NCBI GenBank assembly: GCA_010909725.1
Contig: JAACMV010000030.1
Span: 62,001 to 126,000, forward strand
Reading direction: 5' to 3'
Origin: Picochlorum sp. 'celeri'
Lineage: Eukaryota > Chlorophyta > Trebouxiophyceae
Length of the DNA stretch: 64,000 bases
Part shown: in pieces, positions 12,001 through 21,022 of the stretch
Layout of the letters: each line of letters starts with the position of its first letter
Numbering within the stretch: the first letter of the stretch is position 1
The notes under the pieces: generated by a model
What the model was told of the DNA's origin: nothing
The model's input: only the letters and a program-made list of their open reading frames with translations
Databases searched by the model: none
Position numbers and translations under genes: made by a program

Positions 12001-13286
12001 TCGTAGCCCACCGAGTTCCTTTGTAATCTCCAACATAATTATTTTACCATGTCGAAAGCTGATCAACGCAAACGCATCCTCCAACCAAGCAATTGTGGCA
12101 CATGAGCAGTCTATATTCCAATCCTTGTATTGGGCATCGCAGTAGGAAAAGGATGAGGAAGAGACCTTTGGTGCCAACTCTAGACCATACTTTTCTGCAT
12201 ATTGTTTGGCAGTATCTGAGGGATTTTCTTTCTCTGGGTCAAATGCTAGAGGCGGAGCATTCTCAGGAGCAGGAACACCCTCCGTGTGCAGGATCACACC
12301 AGTTTTTTGACTCTGGTTGACATAGAGCACAGAGGTTCCTGTAAAGACTAAAGCGCCACCATCAGGTGTGGCTGATAACTTGTACGCATCTGAGGGTATC
12401 TCCAAAACCTCCCATATCTTTGGGTGTCTTTTGTCAGAGATGTTGATGGACAACGCTGTGAGGCAACAGGTGTCCTTTTTGTCCCGCAAATTACCTGCCC
12501 AGGATGGATTACCGTCATGCAAGCACAGCAGAGTCGGTTCGCTCGTCCCATGCAGAAAGACGGCATCCCGAATATCCCGAACACCCACTTTCCCTAGATT
12601 GTCAATGTAGCTATTTCCCACAGAGGCAGTTGGAACTGATTGCTCCTGTCTCTCGCCAATTGACGAAGGGTCAGGATCCCCAAACAGTCCCATCTCATCA
12701 CTTCCCAACGGTTCTATTGCTGGAAGAATTGCCATTTGATGCCTGAACATAATAACTGCCGCACATCGCCCCTCTGGGTCAGTTGCACAGAATGGCGGGG
12801 ATGGAAAACACACCCTTCCTGTTCTGAGGGATACATCGCTCTCAAAATAATGCAACGAACTTGGCTCCAAGTCCCACACAGCATCATTCCATCCAAGCAC
12901 AGTCAACTTGGCATCCCGGAAGGTCAAAAGCAAAGCATCGCGCCCTCCCTTGAGGGAACCAGAACGAGGCCTTTTCAAAACACTCAGAGACTCCACAACA
13001 CCGAACAAGTTCCTCGTTCTCACCAGCTCCAATCTCGATTTTCCTTCCTCATCAGATCTAATCTTGTAAACATCTATATACGTGTGCCTCACAATCACCA
13101 GATTAGCAAATTCCTCGTCGCGGGGACTGTGAGTCAGGTATGCTGCCGCAGAGTGTGATACAGCAGTGGGCTCATGCACCTGTAATATTCATTAATCGTG
13201 TAAACTCATTTACATGTTTGTAGTTATTGTAACAATCATCGTACCTCGAGAAGAATAGCAGCGTTCTTTTGTTTCGAAGAGTCCAT
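9028..13286 (-). CDS. CPSF1: Cleavage and polyadenylation specificity factor 160 kDa subunit
   Basis: Two exons: 13286-13245 (14 codons, MDSSKQKNAAILLE) and 13179-9028, with a 65-base intron; the joined protein has 1397 residues, close to the usual 1400-1450. The N-terminus after the junction (VHEPTAVSHSAAAY, then ANLVIVRHTYIDVYKI) matches the start of CPSF160/CFT1 proteins. The rest reads as beta-propeller strands, ending in a CPSF_A-type C-terminal region with a helical tail. In the CPSF complex this subunit is the scaffold that helps position the AAUAAA-reading and cleaving subunits on pre-mRNA in the nucleus. The start is diverged head to head from the BolA gene by about 240 bases; the stop codon lies 18 bases from the lysine-rich gene. 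Confidence 0.92.
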
Positions 13287-13497
13287 GGCTATTTGTCAGC
13301 AAATTCCTACATGGATGGGTACATCTGCAGTTTCCGAGTCATGATTTAAACCCAATGAAAGAATTGGAAATGCCGCATCACACATGCTTGCGTTGGATGC
13401 TTGTCTTGCAAGACAATTGGCCCATGGGACACCCTGGCATATAAATGTCTCCAGAAGACCATTGCGTCTGAATCTGGCTTTTAGAAGTATTATTAAC

Positions 13498-13510
13498 CAT
13501 ATATACGTAT
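13498..13510 (+). promoter_or_regulatory. TATA-like/TACGTAT element upstream of the BolA gene
   Basis: The 13-base string CATATATACGTAT ends 14 bases before the BolA ATG at 13525. The identical string ends 13 bases before the ankyrin-repeat gene ATG at 21023. It combines a TATA-like core with a palindromic TACGTA. A promoter role is inferred from position and repetition only. Confidence 0.45.
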
Positions 13511-13524
13511 TTGAATACCTAAAT

Positions 13525-14061
13525 ATGTTCACTAGATTCACATCAGCCCTGACAACAATACGCCAGACGGGCGTTCGTGCTCACCAGCATTTCGCCTCGA
13601 TTCCTTCGAACAAGAGAGGCGTCTTTAGCCTTGGTCGGCAGCAGTATTCTTCAATGCGTATCATGGCATCTGAGGGGCAGATACAGAGCGAATTGATGGA
13701 GAGCATGCGGAATAAGATTCAGGTGGCTTTGGAAGCTGAGGACGTTCAGGTCACTGATATGCAGGGAGATGGGAGGCATGTGGAGATTGTTGTTGTATCG
13801 AGTCAGTTTGAGGGGAAAAGTTCTGTCAATAGGCAGAGAATGGTGTACAAGGTACGCAGCGTATGGTGTGGCAAAGAATACTACCACATTGTCCCATGTG
13901 GGAGGTCGTTCATGTTGGATGAGGGATGTCACACGGGGTTTGTTGTTCGAAAGGGATGTATACTAACTACCCTGTTGATGCAGGCTATCTGGGAGGAGCT
14001 GCAAGACACTGTCCATGCCGTGGATGCTATGGTGACAAAGACTCCTGAGGAGATGTCATGA
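13525..14061 (+). CDS. BolA-like protein, organellar
   Basis: Two exons, 13525-13851 and 13984-14061, give 134 residues. The junction reads MVYKAIWEEL, the expected BolA core: [19 protein letters not shown] then [16 protein letters not shown]. BolA proteins bind monothiol glutaredoxins and take part in iron-sulfur cluster trafficking or redox sensing. The first 45 residues ([20 protein letters not shown]) are basic and Ser/Thr-rich, suggesting mitochondrial or plastid import. An upstream in-frame ATG at 13384 exists but precedes the TATA-like element at 13498, so 13525 is preferred. The 132-base intron is a multiple of three and contains no in-frame stop, so unspliced mRNA would still be translated with 44 extra residues. 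Confidence 0.85.
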   Translation: MFTRFTSALTTIRQTGVRAHQHFASIPSNKRGVFSLGRQQYSSMRIMASEGQIQSELMESMRNKIQVALEAEDVQVTDMQGDGRHVEIVVVSSQFEGKSSVNRQRMVYKVRSVWCGKEYYHIVPCGRSFMLDEGCHTGFVVRKGCILTTLLMQAIWEELQDTVHAVDAMVTKTPEEMS

Positions 14062-14098
14062 TGCCTAATGAATAATTACATGTATTTAATATACTCAG

Positions 14099-14727
14099 TT
14101 ATGCCTTGACGGCGAACTTTCTCATTGGGAAGGCTCTCTCCTTTTTAATCTGCTTCAAGGTCTTGGCATTTGCCTGATGCTTGGTCAATCTACGTCTGAT
14201 GGCACGAGTCTTCTTGGTTCTCAAATCAACTGGCACATATTTCTTTCCCGCGAATTCTTCCTTCAAAGCAGCTTTCTGGTTCTGGTTAATGACAGTAAGC
14301 ACGCGAGCGATAGACTTGCGCACAACCTTGATCTTGGAGAGCTTGTTTGGGGCTCCACCGGTGACCTTGGCGACCCTGAGAGCGGCCAACTCTTGTTTGA
14401 GTTCCTTAAGCTGCATCAAGAATGATTTAATCAATATAATGTCTAATTAGAAAGCACATGACAAGCACTGAAACGCAATCATGCCATCCCAAACGAATTC
14501 GACTGAAATGGCGGTGCTGTCGTGAAACATACCTGACTGAGGAGCTCCTCCTTGCCCTTTGGCCTCAATTCGTGTGCCTTTACTTTAACTGCAACGTCAA
14601 ATACAGGAAACGAGTGTGAGTCTGGCGCGTTCGAAGATGAATACCAGGCGCATCCGCTTCCACCGCCGACCGACGGCCAAAGCCCAACTACACCATTTGC
14701 ATCCACAAGGCATGTAGACGTACCCAT
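14099..14727 (-). CDS. RPL35: 60S ribosomal protein L35 (uL29)
   Basis: Three exons: 14727-14724 (four bases, ATGG), 14588-14533 and 14410-14099; introns of 135 and 122 bases. The joined 123-residue protein starts [20 protein letters not shown] and continues [19 protein letters not shown], exactly the length and pattern of eukaryotic uL29. It lies near the peptide exit tunnel of the large ribosomal subunit. The C-terminus ([19 protein letters not shown]) is the usual basic tail. The first donor (GTACGT) directly follows ATGG, a placement common in ribosomal protein genes. Convergent with BolA, 37 bases between stop codons. Confidence 0.95.
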
Positions 14728-14912
14728 TGTATACTAAATAATATATTTTTACTTGAAATATGATGCGATGAGGAGAAGCACCGCTGGTTTGATCCAGCCC
14801 GGTGGAGGCGCCAGAGAGTGTTTGCTTAATCTACGTTTTAAGGAACCTTTTGGGTTGATTTCGTATGCCTTCACGATTCACGTTTCTTTCGATCAATCAG
14901 AGAGCGCACGTT

Positions 14913-14920
14913 TATATATA
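14913..14920 (+). promoter_or_regulatory. TATA-like element upstream of the ABA4-like gene
   Basis: An eight-base TATATATA run lies 16 bases before the ATG at 14937. It falls between the alternative upstream ATG (14865) and 14937, which argues for the downstream start. Role inferred from position. Confidence 0.35.
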
Positions 14921-14936
14921 TGATTCTAAGAAAAGC

Positions 14937-15563
14937 ATGAGAGCAATGGATCGCGGTGTGGCGCCAACTGCGTTCTCGCTGCGAACGACACCCAGCCTGG
15001 TCACGAGAGCACCGTTGCGATGGTCGATTGCAAGGGGCTTCATAGGGCCTCGCATGCTGCGATTGCCAGAAAAGTACGCAAAGGAACCTAGCATGGAGAT
15101 GAGAGCTGTATCACCCACGGCAGTGTTTGATGTGGCAACAGTTGCTGTTATGCCTCTGTATGCCATGATGGTGTGGTTCCCCCAAAGAGCGTGGACCAGA
15201 AATGTCATGGCATCCAAGGTGTTTTTCATCATCTCTTCCATCATATACGTGGCTTTATTGGCTCACTACGGGGTGATCGATCTGATTAGGACTGCGCTTC
15301 AGCAGGAGGGCATGGCTCGTTCTGCCAGCTGGTGCCTCTCGTCCATGGCAGATTTATTGAAAGATACCAGGATCACAGCCATCACCTGGGTGCATTTGCT
15401 TCTCTTGGATCTCTTCCAGGCTCGATGGGTGTATCTCGATGCACTGCAGAGGAATATCGTATCTTCCCCTTCCATTGTGCTCTGCTTCATGGTGGGGCCC
15501 ATTGGCCTCTTGGCCCATGGACTTATGCGCAAGATCACGCCAGCGACCGTGCAGACTGTATAA
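14937..15563 (+). CDS. ABA4: ABA4-like plastid membrane protein (DUF4281)
   Basis: 208 residues from the ATG at 14937; an in-frame ATG at 14865 would add 24 residues but lies upstream of a TATATATA run. The first 70 residues are basic and Ser/Arg-rich, fitting a chloroplast transit peptide. Four hydrophobic segments follow, with landmarks of the DUF4281/ABA4 family: VFDVATVAVMPLYAMMV near the start of the domain, and TWVHLLLLDLFQARWVYLDA, then a FMVGPIGLLAHGL helix near the end. In Arabidopsis ABA4 is needed for neoxanthin formation. Whether this copy acts in neoxanthin synthesis is inference. MED6 begins 53 bases after the stop on the same strand. Confidence 0.82.
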   Translation: MRAMDRGVAPTAFSLRTTPSLVTRAPLRWSIARGFIGPRMLRLPEKYAKEPSMEMRAVSPTAVFDVATVAVMPLYAMMVWFPQRAWTRNVMASKVFFIISSIIYVALLAHYGVIDLIRTALQQEGMARSASWCLSSMADLLKDTRITAITWVHLLLLDLFQARWVYLDALQRNIVSSPSIVLCFMVGPIGLLAHGLMRKITPATVQTV

Positions 15564-15616
15564 AAATGAATATTTATATGTAATAATAATCCACGGGTAT
15601 AGAAAAACCCGCGAGA

Positions 15617-16349
15617 ATGGGGGAGGACGCAGTTGAATTGAAACACATTTCATGGAAGGACGAGGGTTGGATTGCACGAGCGGGTGTACTAACGACATTA
15701 AATGCATTAGACTATTTTTCAAATTCCCCATTCTTCATTGGGTCTGCTCGGAGGGATGATCTGATCGCATCACGTAGGACACAGAGATTGTGAGTGTCTA
15801 TACTTGTATCTTTATGCCTGTCAATGTCATGGTGGTGATGATATTCGATTGATTCGCAGGGAAACCGCAGATGGAAGTATACAGTATGTTCTGCAGGATG
15901 CGCAGCCTCCCCATCTGTTTGTCATACGGCAGGAGACAAAGACTGATGCAGGGTATGACATGCCAGTTGCTGCATACTATATACTGGATGGAACAGTGTA
16001 CCAGTCTCCTTCACTGTATGACGTCTTTTACAGCAGATTTGTACGCTATGATTTTGAAAAAATTCGACATGGATGTGAAGATTGAACCGACGATGTGTGC
16101 ATGCTGCAGAAACGATGTGCTTTTAAAATCAAAGAGACCATGGCATTCCTAGCAGAGGATCTCAACCCAATCAGTGGGGCATCAAAGCAGGACGTCAACA
16201 TGTATGATCGATTGGTGTCCCTTGAAGCTCGACAGCAAGAGGAGTTTTCGTCAAATACGGAAACATACATTCGATCAGACCACATCATTTCGGCCATCTT
16301 GTCGAGCGAGTATCAGCTCCCGACCATACGGGATGACATGGCTGATTGA
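15617..16349 (+). CDS. MED6: Mediator complex subunit 6
   Basis: Three exons, 15617-15789, 15860-16040 and 16110-16349, with introns of 70 and 69 bases; the protein has 197 residues. The MED6 signature is clear: LKHISWKDEGWI, LTTLNALDYFSNSPFF, then YVLQDAQPPHLFVIRQ and PVAAYYILDGTVYQSPSLYD. MED6 sits in the head module of Mediator and links activators to RNA polymerase II. The third exon was chosen because skipping 16041-16109 joins SRF to KRCAFKIKETMAFL and keeps the frame; reading through the intron stops at GCED. SPT4 starts 32 bases after its stop codon. Confidence 0.88.
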
Positions 16350-16381
16350 ATGGCATTAATTTATCATAAATTAGCGTAAAA

Positions 16382-16850
16382 ATGACTGAAACACGACAAG
16401 ATATACATCAATCACTAGGAGGCGTGCAGGAGGGATCAGGTGAAGAAGAAGCCCGTGTCGCACCTGTGCCCGAGGCTTTGAATAGGAACCTTCGCTGCTG
16501 TGTGCCTTGTCGACTAGTGAAGACTTTAGAACAGTTTTTTGAGCAAGGATGCGAAAATTGCCATTTTTTAGACATGGAAGGGGACAGGGAGAGAATTGAG
16601 GATTGCACGACGACCGAATTTCACGTGCGTGTCCTGCGAATTGAATTGAGATCAATATGGATATGATTGATAGCAATTGAAAGTGCAGGGTATGGCGGCC
16701 GTTGTTGATCCAAACGATAGCTGGGCTTCTAAATGGTTGCACCACAGAAAGCATGTGCCAGGGTGCTATGCATTGTCGGTAGAATCCTCCCTACCGCCTC
16801 ATATCTTGGAAATATTGGAGAATCATGGCATTAAATTACGTATAGATTGA
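16382..16850 (+). CDS. SPT4: Transcription elongation factor SPT4
   Basis: Two exons, 16382-16624 and 16689-16850, with a 64-base intron; 134 residues. After an acidic, disordered N-terminal extension of about 36 residues comes the SPT4 zinc finger (CVPCRLVKTLEQF, then GCENCHFL) and, across the splice, TTTEFHGMAAVVDPNDSWAS and WLHHRKHVPGCYALSV. SPT4 pairs with the NGN domain of SPT5 to form DSIF, which controls RNA polymerase II elongation. The only promoter space is the 32 bases between this ATG and the MED6 stop. The stop is 12 bases from the convergent NAA40 stop. Confidence 0.92.
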
Positions 16851-16862
16851 TTGATTTTACTG

Positions 16863-17600
16863 TTACGGCAAAACTTTCTTGGACAATATGAAATATCCCT
16901 CTTCTGCTTCCTCTGTACCGAATGTTGTTCTTCCCTGTGCATCAATTTCTGCCTGGATGGGGCTGGAAGGGTCTACAGTGTATTCTAGATTCCGATAGAA
17001 GTTTATAGCGTTTGTGTTTGAGCAGAAAACAGTTAGCATGATGCGTGTCAACTTGCGATCCTTGGCTATGGCTTGAACATGCTGCATGAGCCAGGTTCCC
17101 AACCCACACCCTTGAGATGATGTGCAGACTTGGAGTTCATACACGTACAGAATGGGTAGGCCTTCTTCTACTTCGAAACGTATGTGGGCAAATGCGACTG
17201 GTGTCTCGTTCTTTTTCATATCAAAGACAACCAAGAACCTTGCATCCTGATGCTCAAACTCAGCTCGTTTACCTGTGTCATCCCAACCCCATCCTGGGCA
17301 TGCTTCGTACATCGACTTCATGTTTGTTCTTGTCAGATCAAGCATCCATGCCAAGAGAGTCATCTTCCCCGCAAGTGGAACGCCAGCGTCTTTTAGACTC
17401 TCCTCTGGGACGGATGTCTCCACCACCTGCGTTGATGTATAATACCTCACGACAAAAAATGACTTGTTTGGAATCGAAAGTCGATCGGATATACTTGTGT
17501 CGTCGTCGCAGGGACTAAGGCTCAGACTGGACGAGTTCAGGGCATTTTGAACTGTTTGAAAGGCTCCACGTCGCGGCCGTTTCCTCCCTGTCTTCTTCAT
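16863..17600 (-). CDS. NAA40: N-alpha-acetyltransferase 40 (NatD, histone H4/H2A)
   Basis: 245 residues, no intron. A basic N-terminus (KKTGRKRPRRG) is probably a nuclear signal. The GNAT domain contains the NatD-specific NMKSMYEACPGWGWDDTGKR, VAFAHIRFEVEEG, YVYELQVCTSSQGCGLGTWL (acetyl-CoA loop QGCGLG) and IMLTVFCSNTNAINFYRNL. NAA40 acetylates the N-terminal Ser of histones H4 and H2A. Family match is strong from the unusual WGW and LTVF..N.NA motifs. It is about 35 residues longer at the N-terminus than the core domain. It is transcribed toward SPT4. Confidence 0.88.
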   Translation of the reverse strand: MKKTGRKRPRRGAFQTVQNALNSSSLSLSPCDDDTSISDRLSIPNKSFFVVRYYTSTQVVETSVPEESLKDAGVPLAGKMTLLAWMLDLTRTNMKSMYEACPGWGWDDTGKRAEFEHQDARFLVVFDMKKNETPVAFAHIRFEVEEGLPILYVYELQVCTSSQGCGLGTWLMQHVQAIAKDRKLTRIMLTVFCSNTNAINFYRNLEYTVDPSSPIQAEIDAQGRTTFGTEEAEEGYFILSKKVLP

Positions 17601-17881
17601 GAGTTCATTTTAATCAATCAATAGTAATTCACTATTGACAGGGTGTGTTCAATTGAGGAGAGTATGAAAAAGCTCACCATCATTGTCATGGCAGTGGACT
17701 TGTATCACAGATACATTGCAATAATGTCTTTTGCAACCCCATAAACATTGCAACAATGCAAGCTTCAACCCCATAAGACTCAATGTTAAACAATAGTAGT
17801 GTCGTATAGTATTGAAAAATAATATGCTGACGAATGCACAAGGACTTCTCTCTAATACAGGTAAAAAATATCGCTCGGGTT

Positions 17882-19151
17882 TTACTTTTTGGATGCCTGT
17901 TTAAGCGTCTCCAGCAATATGCTCAGCTTGTCGGGGGTGGGTTCGGAGGACTGTGCACCGTTCTGTGGCGGAACATCTTGCCTAGAATCACCACCGTGAC
18001 TTGGGATGTGAGGAGCAAGGCCCTGTGGCATGGCAGCCTGCTGAGGGGGCATGACTTGGGTTGGATTCATGGGAGAAAAGTTCTGCCTCATTGCCAGTTG
18101 TGGATTCATGTGTGAACCCATTGCGAGAGGGTCTATTGGAGGACTTGTAATAGCACCCGGCATGTTCAGTTGCTGCATTTGTGGACCCATTGCACTGGTC
18201 TGCAAGACAGGGACCTGTCTCTGTTGCAGCAGTCTGCTCATTGCATGCTGAAGCATCTCCGGCGGAAGGCTATGCTTACTAGGAGACTCTTGGGATTTTA
18301 GTCGAGAGCGATTGCGGGATAGTTCCTGCAGTGCCTGCTGCAACTCCATCACGGCAACCAGTGACCTCACCTTGACCACAGCCGCGTCAGGTGTCTCGTA
18401 CAAACCATCCACCCGCATCGCTTCCAGCACATTCTGTAGTGCACTATTGATCAGTTCATATGCATTTTTCTGCGAGGGAACAGGTGCTGCTTGCTCATGG
18501 TTGTTCCTTGAAGGCACTTGATCCTGCTGGACGATCCTCCCTCCCTCAGCCTCACTCTTTCGTCTGCGACTGTTATGTCTTGCGAGCCTCTTTCTGCATG
18601 ATCTCTTGTCACCATCAAACTCTGATAACAATTGAAACCTCCCACACTGCTGACAGAATCGAATGCTCTGCCCTTCAACAAGCAAAAAGTTGGCCTCCAT
18701 ATGGTAGGGACAGATCTTGTACCTCTTGTAGTACTCTTTCATGTTGTCGATGGGCCGAACGCACCCAGGCACTGCAAAATCAATATAAAAGTATATGTAT
18801 AGTATATGAAGACGTCGATGCTTTTCACAGTGCTTGAGAAACAGCACATGGCAGTACCATAGCCAATACAGCAGGGCATGAGGACACCACCTCACCCAAA
18901 CACCCACCTTGACATGAATTTTTTCCTACAGGCGAATCTTTGAAAAAACTTCGTCCCCTACCTCGCCTGTAGCGTGGACCAGGCGCCGGATTCTGATAGA
19001 CATACGTGTCCAAAGCGTTGGAGAACCCTGGCACCTCCGGAAACGTTATATGCGTCGGTTGGTTACCATTCACCTCACGAATACCATTTGAATCACTGCT
19101 TTGTGTCCGACTATCGTCGCTTTCAGAGCTAGAGCTGCTGTCTGAGGACAT
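17882..19151 (-). CDS. SBP-box (SPL-type) transcription factor
   Basis: Two exons, 19151-18908 and 18771-17882; the 136-base intron falls inside the first zinc finger, and splicing restores SCQVPGCVRPID. The 377-residue protein has a Ser/Asp-rich N-terminus, an SBP domain at about residues 79-155 and a Met/Pro/Gln-rich tail. Finger one (CQVPGC, C, H) is intact. Finger two reads FCQQCGRFQLLSEFDGDKRS then CRKRL: Gln stands where family members have the zinc-binding His (RFH). The basic NSRRRKSE nuclear signal is present. SBP proteins bind GTAC cores; algal members include the copper regulator CRR1. The target here is unknown. Family restricted to green plants and algae. Confidence 0.9.
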
Positions 19152-19230
19152 CTCACTACATCGATCGTGCCCGCCACTGTTGCCTTTGTTCGCAGGTTTT
19201 CTCTAGCAGCACATACAAATTATATATGTA

Positions 19231-19822
19231 TTAATTATACAAAAATGAGTTGAAAGATCTATGCATATTGTCCTTTAGAGGCCGATGACTTGTCACTCCA
19301 GATGCGATTCTCGAATCGACCATGGAAATGACCTCTCGTAATGAATCGCCTTCCGCACATCGCACAATCTGGACAGGACACGTGCCCGGCCATCCGACAC
19401 ACGAGGGCACCAACCTCAGTCAAATCTCACACTCCTGATAATCACGCTGCCATACTCACCAACATAGAGTGTGAGTAGACACTGATGGGACTAGTATCAA
19501 GAAACTGGAATGCTTCATACGCATCTGTATCTGTCCTAATTCTCTGCTAGAGGTGGATATCCATCGCCGTACGCGATGTGGGGCGGTGGCATGCTACCCG
19601 TCAAAGGCGGTGCTTGATGGTAGCCTTGTATTGGGGTCGATTGTCCCATCAGCAGGGCGTCCCACGCCATGCACGGCATGGTGCAAGTGAGTTTACAGTC
19701 CCTATTCGAGTATCCACCGTTCTAATTCTCACTTTTGAGTTTGCTTTTGATATTTGTATCAGACTTTGATCCTTAGAAAGCATCGATTCTCTCTTTTCTG
19801 GGTTTCTCGTCTGACTCGACAT
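19231..19822 (-). CDS. Possible small three-exon gene of unknown function
   Basis: My model joins 19822-19733, 19543-19460 and 19368-19231 into a 103-residue protein. Exon two (RTDTDAYEAFQFLDTS) and exon three (VRCAEGDSLREVISMVDSRI) look coding by composition. Donors are GTGAGA and GTGAGT, acceptors CTAGCAG and TGTCCAG; introns would be 189 and 91 bases, the first longer than the other introns read in this window. A different acceptor would give a Cys-rich end (SCPDCAMCGRRF) with an H-x2-C-x2-C-x2-C spacing. The ATG lies two bases after a TACGTAC, as near other starts here. No family recognised. Plus-strand exons are also conceivable, so the model is tentative. Confidence 0.4.
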
Positions 19823-19897
19823 TGTACGTACAAATTTGCTACAGTCGACTACACAATTGGCGTGAGAGTTGGGCAGAATTGAAGAATACCGAAAACA

Positions 19898-20737
19898 ATG
19901 TGTCAGAAAGGGAACAAAGACCGGAATGCGTGTAGAGCAGCGGCAGCAGGGCGAAGACGGGAATGTCGCGGTGGGGACACCGCACCCAGGAGAGAAGGCT
20001 ATCGGGAAACCGATGAGGAATGTGTCGTTCGATCGACTGTGTCTTGGGATCAGAAGGCATTAGAGGAGAGACTTCAGGTGAGATTAGAGTCAAAAGATAT
20101 CGAATGCGGTGAAGATACGATGGATGATGCGGATGAAGATACAATGCGGGATGAAGACATGTGTTGGATTTGTCACGATGGGCATTGTGTCACCATGCCG
20201 CTGGAGAGGACATGTCGGTGTCCATGGATGAAGGTTCATAGGCAGTGTTTGGCACGATGGCAGCTACAGCAAGCCGGTAAATCGGAGGAGAGGCGGTGTC
20301 GCTTTTGTAAGGACACATTGCCGGATTGGAGAGATGTGCATGCAGGGTTACCCAGAGCCCAGCCCATCATGACTGTTGTCCATGAAGGGGTGACCCATCA
20401 GGTCGTTGTTGAGCCTGGTGAGGAGGGCCAGAGGAAATTTCAGGATGATATCCGCCGAATTTTCGGTTTGGAAGGGCACGAAACAATTCAGCTGACGTTT
20501 GGGTGCCGGATTCCAGATAGCAGGCAAGAAGTGGTGCTTGAGGGATGGGAGTCATATGATGCGGCGGTGCATTGCGCCTCTTTATCAGCAGGTCAACGTC
20601 AAAAGAGGATCCACAGTGTATCTCCAGAGAAACGAGTTGTGTCTAGGAGAATGTCAGGTGGGTCGGGTGTACTGAGGCGACTGTTTTCAAAGAATTTTCC
20701 CAGCAACGAGGAGAGCAGCGGGGCCATGACGCCATGA
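19898..20737 (+). CDS. RING-CH (MARCH-type) zinc finger protein with C-terminal possible beta-grasp domain
   Basis: 279 residues from ATG 19898. The RING-CH finger (C4HC3) lies at about residues 89-145: MCWICHDG, LERTCRCPWMKVHRQCLARW, then RCRFCKDTLPDW. Such fingers are E3 ubiquitin ligase modules. Unlike typical MARCH proteins there is no transmembrane segment. Instead a second ordered region of about 75 residues follows (PIMTVVHEGVTHQVVVEPG, DDIRRIFGLEGHETIQLTFG); its strand-helix-strand pattern suggests a ubiquitin-like or CIDE-N-like fold, which is only a guess. The tail is basic and Ser-rich. The first 60 residues are Arg/Gly-rich and may be disordered; a start at a later Met is possible. 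Confidence 0.78.
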   Translation: MCQKGNKDRNACRAAAAGRRRECRGGDTAPRREGYRETDEECVVRSTVSWDQKALEERLQVRLESKDIECGEDTMDDADEDTMRDEDMCWICHDGHCVTMPLERTCRCPWMKVHRQCLARWQLQQAGKSEERRCRFCKDTLPDWRDVHAGLPRAQPIMTVVHEGVTHQVVVEPGEEGQRKFQDDIRRIFGLEGHETIQLTFGCRIPDSRQEVVLEGWESYDAAVHCASLSAGQRQKRIHSVSPEKRVVSRRMSGGSGVLRRLFSKNFPSNEESSGAMTP

Positions 20738-20996
20738 TCTGCAGGTCTTTTGATTCATGGCGTAATGCCCTTACACTCGGTTGTATATAAATGTCATTGT
20801 GTATATATAAATGTAATTGGTATAGGGTAGTGTATCACGGCACACTGTGAATAGTGCTGCTCACAAGCACTGCATGAGACAATATTGCATTAATGCATGG
20901 AAGACGTGCAGTCCAAATCTATTTCTTAATCATGGACCATCCGTCTCTATGCAGCACTTATCACGCGATTATGCACAATATGTAAATAAATAAATG

Positions 20997-21009
20997 CATA
21001 TATACGTAT
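20997..21009 (+). promoter_or_regulatory. TATA-like/TACGTAT element upstream of ankyrin gene
   Basis: CATATATACGTAT, identical over 13 bases to the element before BolA (13498-13510), ends 13 bases before the ATG at 21023. Together the two copies suggest a core promoter element. Inference from position and repetition only. Confidence 0.45.
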
Positions 21010-21022
21010 CGAAGAAAAAGCA

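Noticed and set aside
13384..13524. Upstream in-frame extension of BolA from the ATG at 13384
   Set aside because: It runs through the TATA-like/TACGTAT element at 13498-13510 and has no targeting-peptide character; the ATG at 13525 gives a better import sequence.
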